Below are positions 1 to 5,031 of a stretch of DNA of 5,031 nt, piece after piece. A program made the position numbers and the translations under genes. How positions within the stretch are numbered: position 1 is the stretch's first letter; every line of letters starts with the position of its first letter. The stretch is taken from NCBI GenBank assembly GCA_947448975.1, contig CANFPR010000076.1:1-5031 (forward strand), read 5' to 3'. The notes below the pieces were generated by a model, which saw nothing but the letters and a program-made list of their open reading frames with translations, was not told the origin of the DNA and searched no databases. This DNA comes from Micrococcales bacterium (lineage in GTDB: Bacteria > Actinomycetota > Actinomycetes > Actinomycetales > Microbacteriaceae).

Positions 1-261
1 AGATGACCGAATGAAAGCCTCGACCTGCACACCCATTCCGCGCAGCGACTCCTTGTCGCGTTCGAACATCTTGTCGAGTGCATCCTTGGATTTACCCGAT
101 TCATTTGACATTCGGTAGCCGCGAAGCGAGCGGAACAGTTCTTCTTTGGTGAAACCCTGCTTGCTGCTGAGCAGCGTCAAAGTAAGGCTGAGTAGGCGCT
201 CCGACTTATCGTCGGCTTCGAGTCTAAAACCTTCGTCGCTCTCTTCGAAGTACGCCCCCAT
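1..261 (-). CDS. pafB: PafB-type WYL-domain transcriptional regulator, N-terminal part (cut by window edge)
   Basis: The first 87 codons of a gene that continues beyond base 1. The translation has the winged-helix N-terminus typical of actinobacterial PafB/PafC-like WYL regulators: RLLSLTLTLLSSKQGFTKEE (residues 22-41, first helices and recognition-helix entry), then RGYR (47-50), then the conserved FERDKESLRGMGV stretch (66-78) leading into the wing. The WYL domain itself would lie outside the window. In mycobacteria PafB and PafC act together as activators of a LexA/RecA-independent DNA-damage response; that role is family knowledge and is inferred here. The ATG at 259-261 lies 10 bases after the FKBP lipoprotein stop and has an AAGG 8 bases upstream, so co-transcription with that gene is likely. 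Assignment as PafB rather than PafC rests on position (first of the pair, next to the FKBP) and on the motif; pafC cannot be seen. Confidence 0.8.
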   Translation of the reverse strand, partial: MGAYFEESDEGFRLEADDKSERLLSLTLTLLSSKQGFTKEELFRSLRGYRMSNESGKSKDALDKMFERDKESLRGMGVQVEAFIRSS

Positions 262-269
262 AAAGTTCG

Positions 270-273
270 CCTT
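270..273 (-). promoter_or_regulatory. Ribosome binding site for the PafB-like gene, overlapping the FKBP stop codon
   Basis: Read on the minus strand this is AAGG, 8 bases before the ATG at 259-261. It overlaps the TAA stop (272-274) of the preceding gene, so ribosomes terminating on the FKBP gene may reload here. It supports ATG 261 as the start. Confidence 0.5.
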
Positions 274-1273
274 ACTTGCCCTGGATGCCCAGGATGTCGA
301 TGACGAAGACGAGAGTCGAGTTAGCTGGGATGGTGCCCTGAGCTGTCGAGCCGTATCCAAGTGAAGGCGGGATAACCGCAACGATTTGCGAACCCACCTT
401 TTGGCCAACCAACGCCTCGACGAAGCCGGTGATCAGTGAACCCTTGGCAATCGTGAAGTTGGCCGGGGTGCCCTTATCCCAAGATGAATCGAACTTCGAG
501 CCGTCGGCCCAGGTGTAACCCGCGTAGTGCAAGACCACCTTGTCGCCATCGGCGATGGTCTGGCCTGCGCCCTGAATCAAAACTTCGGTTGCGGTTGCTT
601 CTTGGCCATCTTTCGATGCCTTAGGGAATGGCGCTTCGGTAGGGATCGTTACGCCAGGTACGCCGTTAACCGCGCGAATGATGGTTGGAAAACCTGATTG
701 TGCGGCCTGTTCGTTGCCTACTGCGTAAGGAAGATAAACCTTGCGAACTTCCATGATGAATAGAACGTCATCGTTCTTACCGATCTTCAGCTGGTCGATT
801 CCTTGGTTCTTGTGAATCACCGATGCCGGAAACAGAATGGCGACGCGGCTGCCTTCTCGAACGCCGCCGAGTGCCTCACAGAAGCCTGGCTCCTGCTTTG
901 GGGTTAGAACCTGCAGTGATGAACCACTGCCGTCGAATGATGAAGGCTGGAAGATTTCGCCGGTAGCGGCGTTTACGCCCAAGTACTCAAGATCAACGGT
1001 TTGGTTGCCAGTGATCTTTGGGCCGGTACCCTCCTTGATGATTGCGGTCTCGACGCTCTTGCTGCTCAGTGGGGTTGCGAAGTCAACCGATGCGCCCTTA
1101 GAAGATTCCTTGACTGTCACAGAGTCGACAGCGCGATCGCTGGCAGCAGTGGTTGCGGTTCCGCATTCGGCCTTGAGGCTGCTGTACATTGCCTCTTCGC
1201 TGTTGATTGAAGAGCATGCGCTCAGTGAGAAGACCAGTGCAACGGAGGCCGAGAGGGCTAGGAATTTACGCAA
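272..1273 (-). CDS. Secreted lipoprotein with two FKBP-type peptidyl-prolyl isomerase domains, the first degenerate
   Basis: A 333-residue exported lipoprotein, expected to catalyse cis-trans isomerisation of Xaa-Pro bonds in proteins outside the cytoplasmic membrane. Residues 1-19 are a signal peptide (MRKF basic end, hydrophobic core) ending in the lipobox LSAC, with lipidated Cys20. The C-terminal domain (about 230-331) is a convincing FKBP: by comparison with human FKBP12, Tyr250 (HYAG), Phe261-Asp262 (KFDSS), Phe273, Ile281, Tyr307 (GYGS), Ile315 and Phe323 occupy the binding-pocket positions; Phe284 stands where FKBP12 has Trp59. An earlier segment (about 76-178) shows the same fold pattern (LEYLGV, GEIF, GFCEALGGVREGSRV, VLFIMEV) but lacks the key Asp and the GYGS loop, so it is probably inactive. 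A linker with GVPGVTIP (204-211) joins them. The start is TTG at 1271-1273, chosen because a strong GAAGGA lies 6 bases upstream and the signal peptide begins here. The gene lies in tandem between trmI and the PafB-like gene. Its natural substrates are unknown. Confidence 0.9.
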   Translation of the reverse strand: MRKFLALSASVALVFSLSACSSINSEEAMYSSLKAECGTATTAASDRAVDSVTVKESSKGASVDFATPLSSKSVETAIIKEGTGPKITGNQTVDLEYLGVNAATGEIFQPSSFDGSGSSLQVLTPKQEPGFCEALGGVREGSRVAILFPASVIHKNQGIDQLKIGKNDDVLFIMEVRKVYLPYAVGNEQAAQSGFPTIIRAVNGVPGVTIPTEAPFPKASKDGQEATATEVLIQGAGQTIADGDKVVLHYAGYTWADGSKFDSSWDKGTPANFTIAKGSLITGFVEALVGQKVGSQIVAVIPPSLGYGSTAQGTIPANSTLVFVIDILGIQGK

Positions 1274-1279
1274 GAGATA

Positions 1280-1285
1280 TCCTTC
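1280..1285 (-). promoter_or_regulatory. Strong ribosome binding site fixing the TTG start of the FKBP lipoprotein
   Basis: GAAGGA on the minus strand, separated by 6 bases from the TTG at 1271-1273. No ATG gives a complete signal peptide, so this site decides the start. Confidence 0.75.
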
Positions 1286-1297
1286 GATTTTTATTTA

Positions 1298-1303
1298 AGT
1301 TTA
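1298..1303 (-). promoter_or_regulatory. Possible -10 element of an internal promoter before the FKBP lipoprotein gene
   Basis: The 38-base gap between trmI and the FKBP gene (1274-1311) is unusually AT-rich for the window. On the minus strand it contains TAAACT, which fits the actinobacterial -10 pattern TANNNT, and would place a transcript start near 1291, just ahead of the ribosome binding site at 1280-1285. No TTGACA-like -35 is seen at 16-18 bases. The gap may simply be an AT-rich leader; the FKBP and PafB-like genes could also be read through from upstream. Confidence 0.25.
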
Positions 1304-1311
1304 GTTGCCCG

Positions 1312-2307
1312 TTAGTCGGCATCGGGTTGATTGCGCTGAGCGCTTGCCTCGGCCGAGTTCACGGCGTTTCTCAGGTTTTTTCTGAGCTTCTTCTCCCCCA
1401 CCTTTTTTGCATTTAGGTGGTCTGGGTTCCAAACCGAGATGTCTTCGTCAGCAAAATCTGTTTTAGAGGGGCGCGACTTAAACTCGGGCAGAATCGTTCC
1501 GTCGGCTAGCTTTCTGGCCGTGATCAGAAAGCCGGTGTGGCCGATCATTCGGTGTTCCGGTCTTACCGCTAATCCCTGCAGGTGCCATGGGCGAACCATA
1601 GATTCCCACGCGGATGGCTCGGCGAATCGCTTGCTTTCGCGCAGAGCTTCGGCAAGGCGAGAGAGCTGCGTAACAGTGGCCACGTAGCCGATAAAGATGC
1701 CACCAGAAATCAAGGCATCGGCCGCTGATTCGATGCACTCCCATGGCGCGAGCATGTCTAACACCACGCGGTCTGCGCTACCTGCCTTGACCTTGTTTGG
1801 TAGCTCAACCTGTAGGTCGCCAAGGTGAACGTTCCAGTTCTTCGGCTTGTGTCCGAGCTCGGTGGCGACATTGGCTTGCGCGATTTCGGCAAACTCGGCT
1901 CGACGCTCAAAAGAGTCGAGGTGTCCGGTAGTGCCCACTGCACGAAGCAGGTACATGCTCAACGCACCGCTACCGACGCCTGCCTCCACAACTCGAGCAC
2001 CCGGAAAGATGTCGCCTTCGACAATGATCTGAGCAGCATCCTTGGGGTAAATAATGGCTGCACCGCGAGGCATCGAAAGCACGAAATCGGTGAGCAACGG
2101 GCGCATGGCGAGGTACTCAACGTCGTACTGGTTGCGCACGATGCTGCCTTCGGGCTGGCCGATAATCGCGTCGTGCTTGAGGTCGCCGCGGTGAGTGCCG
2201 AAGGCCGCGCCAGCGGTGAGTGTAATCGTGTTAATGCGCCCCTTTGGCCCGGTGAGCTGCACCTTGTCGCCTTCGCGAAATGGGCCACGTTTGAGATTCT
2301 CGGTCAT
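1312..2307 (-). CDS. trmI: tRNA (adenine(58)-N1)-methyltransferase TrmI
   Basis: A 331-residue cytoplasmic class I methyltransferase that uses S-adenosylmethionine to make m1A58 in the T-loop of tRNAs, normally as a homotetramer. The N-terminal beta domain (about 1-75) contains GPFREGDKVQLTGPKGR and the HDAIIGQPEGS stretch. It is followed by the family signature YPKDA (87-91), the SAM-binding glycine loop EAGVGSG (108-114), the acidic residue E134 that would hold the SAM ribose, and DMLAPWE (184-190), whose Asp184 appears to match the aspartate shown to be important in bacterial TrmI enzymes. The WHLQGLAVRPEHRMIGHTGFL block (241-261) is also typical. The final 50 residues are a charged, Lys- and Ala-rich tail that looks disordered; actinobacterial homologues are often shorter at this end. 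The ATG overlaps the HAD gene stop as ATGA, with AGGA 4 bases upstream, pointing to translational coupling. In many actinobacteria this gene borders the proteasome cluster. Confidence 0.95.
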   Translation of the reverse strand: MTENLKRGPFREGDKVQLTGPKGRINTITLTAGAAFGTHRGDLKHDAIIGQPEGSIVRNQYDVEYLAMRPLLTDFVLSMPRGAAIIYPKDAAQIIVEGDIFPGARVVEAGVGSGALSMYLLRAVGTTGHLDSFERRAEFAEIAQANVATELGHKPKNWNVHLGDLQVELPNKVKAGSADRVVLDMLAPWECIESAADALISGGIFIGYVATVTQLSRLAEALRESKRFAEPSAWESMVRPWHLQGLAVRPEHRMIGHTGFLITARKLADGTILPEFKSRPSKTDFADEDISVWNPDHLNAKKVGEKKLRKNLRNAVNSAEASAQRNQPDAD

Positions 2308-2972
2308 TTGTTCCTAAACAGTTGCTTGAGGTCTTTGACGCCCACGCCTTCGAGGGTTGGCCACAGTACTCGGCCTTCGATCTGAGGAATGATCATCATG
2401 TTTGGTATGCCAACGGCCTTTGTGCCGGCAGCCTCGGCCGACAGCAGGCCGGTAATCGAATCTTCGAAGGCTACGCAATCGGATGCCGCAACACCCAACA
2501 ATTCGGCTGCCTTTAGGTACGGCTCGGGGTGCGGCTTGCCGTGTCGAACATCGTCGCCGGCGACCACGACATCGAATGCTTTGAATTCGATGGCTTCAAC
2601 CACCTGAAGCGCAGTGCGCCGCATTGACATGGTTACGAGTGCGGTCTTTACGCCTCGACGCTTCAAATCGCGAAGAAGGTGTTTTGCGCCCGGCCGCCAA
2701 GGAATCTCGCGCTTCAGATGTTCATTCACCGCGGAAGTTAGGTGGTCGATGATTTGTTGCGGTTCGAGGTCTGAACCGATGCGCTCCTTGATGATTCTGG
2801 AGCTGTCGTAGAGGCTCATGCCGATTAGTGAATCGCCGTCGTCTTGAGTCCAGGCTGCGCCATGCTTTTCGGCGAGTTCACGTTCAGATTTAATCCAGTA
2901 CGGTTCGGAGTCGATTAGCGTGCCGTCTAGGTCGAACAGCACGGCTGCGGGGATGGATTTGCCGAACCACAT
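2304..2972 (-). CDS. HAD-superfamily phosphatase, beta-phosphoglucomutase/phosphatase-like subfamily
   Basis: A 222-residue soluble haloacid dehalogenase-like hydrolase, of normal length for the subfamily with a helical cap between motifs I and II. All four HAD motifs are present: motif I DLDGTLID (14-21), with nucleophile Asp14 and general acid/base Asp16; motif II VTMS, with Thr114; motif III, with Lys146 in HGKPHPEPY (144-152); and motif IV FEDS, with Glu170-Asp171 for magnesium. The cap domain covers roughly 22-95. The reaction is probably hydrolysis of a small phosphorylated metabolite, but the cap gives no substrate I can name. It is the first gene of the minus-strand run and precedes trmI with a 4-base overlap. 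The start is ATG 2970-2972. No ribosome binding site precedes it, while TAGACT lies 8 bases upstream, so it may be translated from a leaderless or near-leaderless mRNA. Confidence 0.9.
   Translation of the reverse strand: MWFGKSIPAAVLFDLDGTLIDSEPYWIKSERELAEKHGAAWTQDDGDSLIGMSLYDSSRIIKERIGSDLEPQQIIDHLTSAVNEHLKREIPWRPGAKHLLRDLKRRGVKTALVTMSMRRTALQVVEAIEFKAFDVVVAGDDVRHGKPHPEPYLKAAELLGVAASDCVAFEDSITGLLSAEAAGTKAVGIPNMMIIPQIEGRVLWPTLEGVGVKDLKQLFRNK
2312..2315 (-). promoter_or_regulatory. Ribosome binding site of trmI inside the end of the HAD gene
   Basis: AGGA on the minus strand lies 4 bases before the trmI ATG (2305-2307), within the last codons of the HAD phosphatase. Together with the 4-base ATGA overlap (2304-2307) it indicates that trmI translation is coupled to that of the HAD gene. 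Confidence 0.55.
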
Positions 2973-2980
2973 AGTTGTCG

Positions 2981-2986
2981 AGTCTA
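2981..2986 (-). promoter_or_regulatory. Candidate -10 element driving the HAD-trmI-FKBP-pafB run
   Basis: On the minus strand TAGACT fits TANNNT and ends 8 bases before the HAD ATG, so transcription would start at or a base or two before the ATG. The absence of a Shine-Dalgarno sequence before this ATG supports a leaderless start. No good -35 hexamer is seen at 16-18 bases (CTCTAA at 17), so the assignment is tentative. The region 2973-3040 is shared with the divergent PAC2 gene. Confidence 0.4.
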
Positions 2987-2989
2987 GCC

Positions 2990-3018
2990 TTGCCCGCGAA
3001 CCCTTAGAGTTTTAGGGA
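2990..3018 (+). promoter_or_regulatory. Possible promoter of the PAC2-family gene
   Basis: TTGCCC (2990-2995) and TAGGGA (3013-3018) are separated by 17 bases. They would start a transcript near 3025, with a leader of about 16 bases that still contains the ribosome binding site at 3030-3034. An alternative -10 is TAGAGT at 3005-3010, which lacks a -35. A third hexamer, TAATCT at 3023-3028, fits the -10 pattern but would exclude the ribosome binding site from the mRNA. All are weak matches. Confidence 0.25.
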
Positions 3019-3029
3019 CGGTTAATCTC

Positions 3030-3034
3030 AGGGA
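3030..3034 (+). promoter_or_regulatory. Ribosome binding site fixing the GTG start of the PAC2 gene
   Basis: AGGGA is followed by 6 bases and then GTG at 3041-3043. An in-frame TAA at 3023-3025 and the lack of any other nearby start codon make this GTG the only sensible start. Confidence 0.6.
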
Positions 3035-3040
3035 CAGCAC

Positions 3041-3937
3041 GTGACTTTAAATCATTTATTCAGTGGCCGAACACTCATCGTAGGGTTCGACGGCTGGAGC
3101 GATTCTGCCGATGCAGCAAGCGGCGCTGTGCGCTACCTAACGCTGCAATCGAAGTCGGAAATGATCGAGCAACTCGATTCTGAGGAGTATTACGACTACA
3201 TCTTCACTCGACCTCAGGTGAGCCTCGACGAAGAAGGGCAACGGCAAATCGCGTGGCCAACCGCCGAGCTCTACGCCCCATCGGTTGATGAAGGGTCTGC
3301 GGAGTTTTCTAAGCTCTTTTTCTTGCTCGGTTCGGAGCCGAGCCGACGCTGGAAAGCTTTTGTTGCCGAGCTGATGGAGATCATCGTCGACCAAGAGATT
3401 CAGTCAGTGATTTTCCTAGGATCGATTCCTGCCGACACCCCGCACACTCGACCAGTGCCGGTTAGCGCGCACAGCCAAAACCAAATGGTCCGCGAGCAGA
3501 CCGGCGCTGAAAAGAGCAACTATCAAGGGCCGGTGGGTGTTCAGTCGGTTCTTTCGATGGAGCTCGAGGCATCTGGCATTCCAACGCTTGCGCTCTGGGC
3601 TTCGGTGCCTCACTACGTGCAAAATGGCCCTTCGCCTAAGGCAATGCTGGCGCTGGTCAGTGAACTTGAAAAGTATTTGGGTGTGCAGTTTGACCACAAG
3701 GATCTAGCAACCGAGGCTTTTGCCTGGGAACGCAGCATCGATGAACTTGCCGAAAATGACGAAGACATGGCCGGATACATCGAACAGCTCGAGCAAACTC
3801 GCGACACTACCGACTCCGAGGCAGCCAGCGGCGATTCGCTCGCCATGGAATTTGAGAAGTTTCTAGCCAGCCAAAACGAAAAAACCGAGGGTGAAGCCGA
3901 AGATTCGGCATCAGACGAAAAGTCAGGCGACCAGTAG
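3041..3937 (+). CDS. PAC2-family protein (actinobacterial proteasome-assembly-chaperone-like fold)
   Basis: A 298-residue cytoplasmic protein of the PAC2 family, named after the eukaryotic proteasome assembly chaperone 2; the bacterial members have no settled function. Recognisable actinobacterial PAC2 blocks in order: VGFDGWSDSADAASGAVRYL (14-33), the LDSEEYYDY-TRP strand region (45-58), IAWPTAELYAP (70-80), FLLGSEPSRRWKAF (94-107), a Rossmann-like strand VIFLGSIPADTPHTRP (123-138), YQGPVGVQSVL (161-171), and the WASVPHYVQNGPSPKAMLAL motif (186-205). The C-terminal domain contains the usual DELAENDEDMAGYIEQLE helix (234-251). The last 45 residues or so are acidic, low-complexity and probably disordered. 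It starts at GTG with a good ribosome binding site. It is divergent from the HAD-trmI run and ends inside the 3' end of uppP (15-base overlap), leaving no room for a separate terminator. Confidence 0.9.
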   Translation: MTLNHLFSGRTLIVGFDGWSDSADAASGAVRYLTLQSKSEMIEQLDSEEYYDYIFTRPQVSLDEEGQRQIAWPTAELYAPSVDEGSAEFSKLFFLLGSEPSRRWKAFVAELMEIIVDQEIQSVIFLGSIPADTPHTRPVPVSAHSQNQMVREQTGAEKSNYQGPVGVQSVLSMELEASGIPTLALWASVPHYVQNGPSPKAMLALVSELEKYLGVQFDHKDLATEAFAWERSIDELAENDEDMAGYIEQLEQTRDTTDSEAASGDSLAMEFEKFLASQNEKTEGEAEDSASDEKSGDQ

Positions 3938-4759
3938 TCCCGAGCCCAGGCCGATGAGCACCAAGATTCCTACTGCTACTCTCCAAACCACAAACGGTAG
4001 GTAAGAGCCGCGAACCAGGTACTTCAGCAGAAAGCCAATCACCAGGTATCCGGTGATGAACGAAACCAGCGTGGCGATTGCAGTAGCAAATAGCGAATCG
4101 GCGTTTAGGTCAGAGAAGCTCTTGGCAAACTCGTAGAGCCCGCTCGCCAGCACCGCAGGGATGGCCAGCAAGAACGAGAATCGGGCAGCGGCCTCGCGCG
4201 TGTATCCCAGAAACAACCCAACCGAAATGGTGCCACCCGAGCGCGAGACACCGGGGATAACGGCCAGCGCCTGCCCGAGCCCAAACAGTACACCGTGCTT
4301 CATCGTGATTTGCTCGAGGGGTTTGGTGCGCTTACCGATTCGGTCGGCTAGGGCCAAAAGCAAGCCGAAGCCGATGAGCGTGAAAGCAATGACGTACAGG
4401 TTACGAAGGTCTTGCTCGATGAAATCTTTGAAAACCAATCCGACGATGACCACCGGAAGGCTTCCGATGATGACCAGCCAGCCCATTTTTGCATCTGGTG
4501 AAGCCGCTGCGGTTTTAGAGGTCACTCCCCTAACCCAGGCCGAGGCGATGCGAACGATGTCTTTGAAGAAGTAGAGAACTACGGCAGCTTCAGTGCCCAG
4601 TTGGATGGTGGCGATGAAGGCGGTTAGCTCGGGCCGGGTGAGGCTGTGATCGAGAACCAGAAGTTGTTCGGCGATCTGCACGTGCGCGCTAGATGAGATT
4701 GGTAGAAACTCGGTTAACCCCTGAACCAGCCCAAGGATGATGGCCGCGAAAACGTTCAA
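3923..4759 (-). CDS. uppP: Undecaprenyl-diphosphate phosphatase UppP (BacA family)
   Basis: A 278-residue polytopic membrane enzyme that dephosphorylates undecaprenyl diphosphate to undecaprenyl phosphate, recycling the lipid carrier for peptidoglycan and other wall polymers; overproduction confers bacitracin resistance in other bacteria. The two BacA signatures are intact: GLVQGLTEFLPISSSAH (10-26) with Glu17, Ser22-24 and His26, and PGVSRSGGTISVGLFLG (169-185) with Arg173. These correspond to Glu21, Ser27, His30 and Arg174 of the E. coli enzyme; the position of E. coli Glu17 is Gln13 here. Hydrophobic segments lie near 45-65, 94-110, 121-138, 157-170, 194-212, 224-247 and 256-276. The length matches the E. 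coli protein (273 residues). The start is TTG at 4757-4759; no ATG or GTG can replace it without cutting the first motif. It has only a weak AGG upstream, and the gene follows the small ORF by 9 bases, in the same frame. Confidence 0.95.
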   Translation of the reverse strand: MNVFAAIILGLVQGLTEFLPISSSAHVQIAEQLLVLDHSLTRPELTAFIATIQLGTEAAVVLYFFKDIVRIASAWVRGVTSKTAAASPDAKMGWLVIIGSLPVVIVGLVFKDFIEQDLRNLYVIAFTLIGFGLLLALADRIGKRTKPLEQITMKHGVLFGLGQALAVIPGVSRSGGTISVGLFLGYTREAAARFSFLLAIPAVLASGLYEFAKSFSDLNADSLFATAIATLVSFITGYLVIGFLLKYLVRGSYLPFVVWRVAVGILVLIGLGSGLLVA

Positions 4760-4768
4760 GATTAGGGC

Positions 4769-4978
4769 CTATTCGCTGTCGTCGGCTTCTTCGAATGGCA
4801 ACCATTCGCCGAAAGCCGATTCGAGTGCCTCTTCGTAATCGAGAAAGGCGTTCTGCAGCACGGAGTAGGCATTCTGAACCGCTGGATCGTCATCGGAGCG
4901 TCTCATGGTGACTGCCTCGTGGTGTCTTTCGAGGGCAGCGATGAACTGTTGAAGTGCGAGCCTAGGTTCGGTAGCCAT
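4769..4978 (-). CDS. Small acidic protein of unknown function upstream of uppP
   Basis: A 69-residue soluble protein that I do not recognise as a characterised family. It appears to be two amphipathic helices (about 5-27 and 33-57) joined by an acidic turn, RRSDDDPAV (26-34), and ends in an acidic tail, PFEEADDSE (61-69). There is no signal peptide, membrane segment or cysteine. The start is ATG 4976-4978; an in-frame TAG 9 bases upstream leaves no longer alternative. It has a TANNNT box just before the ATG. The stop (TAG 4769-4771) is 9 bases from the uppP start, so the two are probably co-transcribed. Its codon use resembles the neighbours (many GAA/GAG, TCG, GCC) and nothing overlaps it on the other strand, so I believe it is coding. 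The function is unknown, and a role in wall synthesis should not be assumed from the linkage alone. Confidence 0.7.
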   Translation of the reverse strand: MATEPRLALQQFIAALERHHEAVTMRRSDDDPAVQNAYSVLQNAFLDYEEALESAFGEWLPFEEADDSE

Positions 4979-4984
4979 AGCCCT

Positions 4985-4990
4985 AACCTA
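4985..4990 (-). promoter_or_regulatory. Candidate -10 element for the small ORF-uppP pair; end region of the window
   Basis: TAGGTT on the minus strand fits TANNNT and ends exactly 6 bases before the ATG at 4978, the geometry of a leaderless actinobacterial transcript. An alternative is that GGAGG (4991-4995) acts as a ribosome binding site, but its 12-base distance is long and it would then need a promoter further upstream. No clear -35 is seen. The remaining bases 4991-5031 contain nothing else I can assign. Confidence 0.4.
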
Positions 4991-5031
4991 CCTCCGACAG
5001 CCCTTTTAGGTAAGCAGGTTGGGTCGAATCG

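Noticed and set aside
1133..1140. GCGATCGC palindrome inside the FKBP gene
   Set aside because: Only one copy was noticed and it lies in coding sequence; there is no sign of a repeated motif family in the window.
837..1298. Open frame of 153 codons on the plus strand opposite the FKBP gene
   Set aside because: It lies wholly antisense to a convincing lipoprotein gene, has unlikely composition (Ser/Pro/Arg/Leu-rich) and no recognisable domain; it is a by-product of the codon bias of the real gene.
1825..2385. Open frame of 186 codons on the plus strand opposite trmI and the end of the HAD gene
   Set aside because: It covers conserved motifs of trmI on the other strand and shows no domain or plausible start signal of its own.
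3001..3018. CCCT ... AGGG inverted repeat in the divergent intergenic region, a possible operator
   Set aside because: The arms are only four bases with a mismatch beside them; this is too short to separate from chance.
4161..4574. Open frame of 137 codons on the plus strand opposite uppP
   Set aside because: It is antisense to the catalytic region of uppP and its composition mirrors that gene; no independent coding evidence.
4983..5030. Possible C-terminal tail of an upstream minus-strand gene (15 residues ending SEVG, then TAG)
   Set aside because: Fifteen open codons at a window edge are expected by chance, and another frame also reads to an early stop; no motif supports either.
1..5031. 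A new defence, mobile or secondary-metabolite system
   Set aside because: All but one of the genes belong to known housekeeping families, composition is even, and no repeats, integrase, transposase or toxin-antitoxin signatures are visible on either strand.

Overview
The window looks like a piece of an actinobacterial chromosome, most likely Micrococcales and probably a small-genome member of the Microbacteriaceae. This rests on gene content (PafB-type WYL regulator, actinobacterial PAC2 protein, TrmI, lipoprotein FKBP), a moderate GC content (mid-50s % by eye), frequent GTG/TTG starts, and very tight packing. It is almost fully coding. I see no mobile element, CRISPR array, RNA gene or obvious foreign DNA.

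Layout. On the minus strand, from about 2972 down to 1, lies a four-gene operon-like run: a HAD phosphatase; trmI (tRNA m1A58 methyltransferase), whose start overlaps the HAD stop by 4 bases; after 38 bases, a secreted lipoprotein with two FKBP-like domains (TTG start); and after 10 bases, the first 87 codons of a WYL/HTH regulator of the PafB type, cut by the window edge. A 68-bp divergent intergenic region (2973-3040) separates this run from a plus-strand PAC2-family gene (3041-3937, GTG start). The PAC2 gene meets uppP (undecaprenyl-diphosphate phosphatase, minus strand, TTG start) tail to tail with a 15-base overlap. Upstream of uppP, and 9 bases from it, is a small acidic unrecognised protein of 69 residues. 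The last 53 bases hold its probable promoter and nothing else I can assign.

How the genes relate. The order uppP - PAC2 - trmI - FKBP - pafB is recognisably the actinobacterial Pup-proteasome neighbourhood. The genes that normally lie between trmI and pafB (mpa/arc, dop, pup, prcB, prcA, pafA) are absent here, and so is mshC, which often sits between uppP and PAC2. The most interesting reading is therefore a collapsed, streamlined version of this locus that keeps the flanking housekeeping genes (tRNA modification, extracytoplasmic folding, lipid-carrier recycling, DNA-damage regulator). It does not look like a new system. Individually, the genes are ordinary members of known families.
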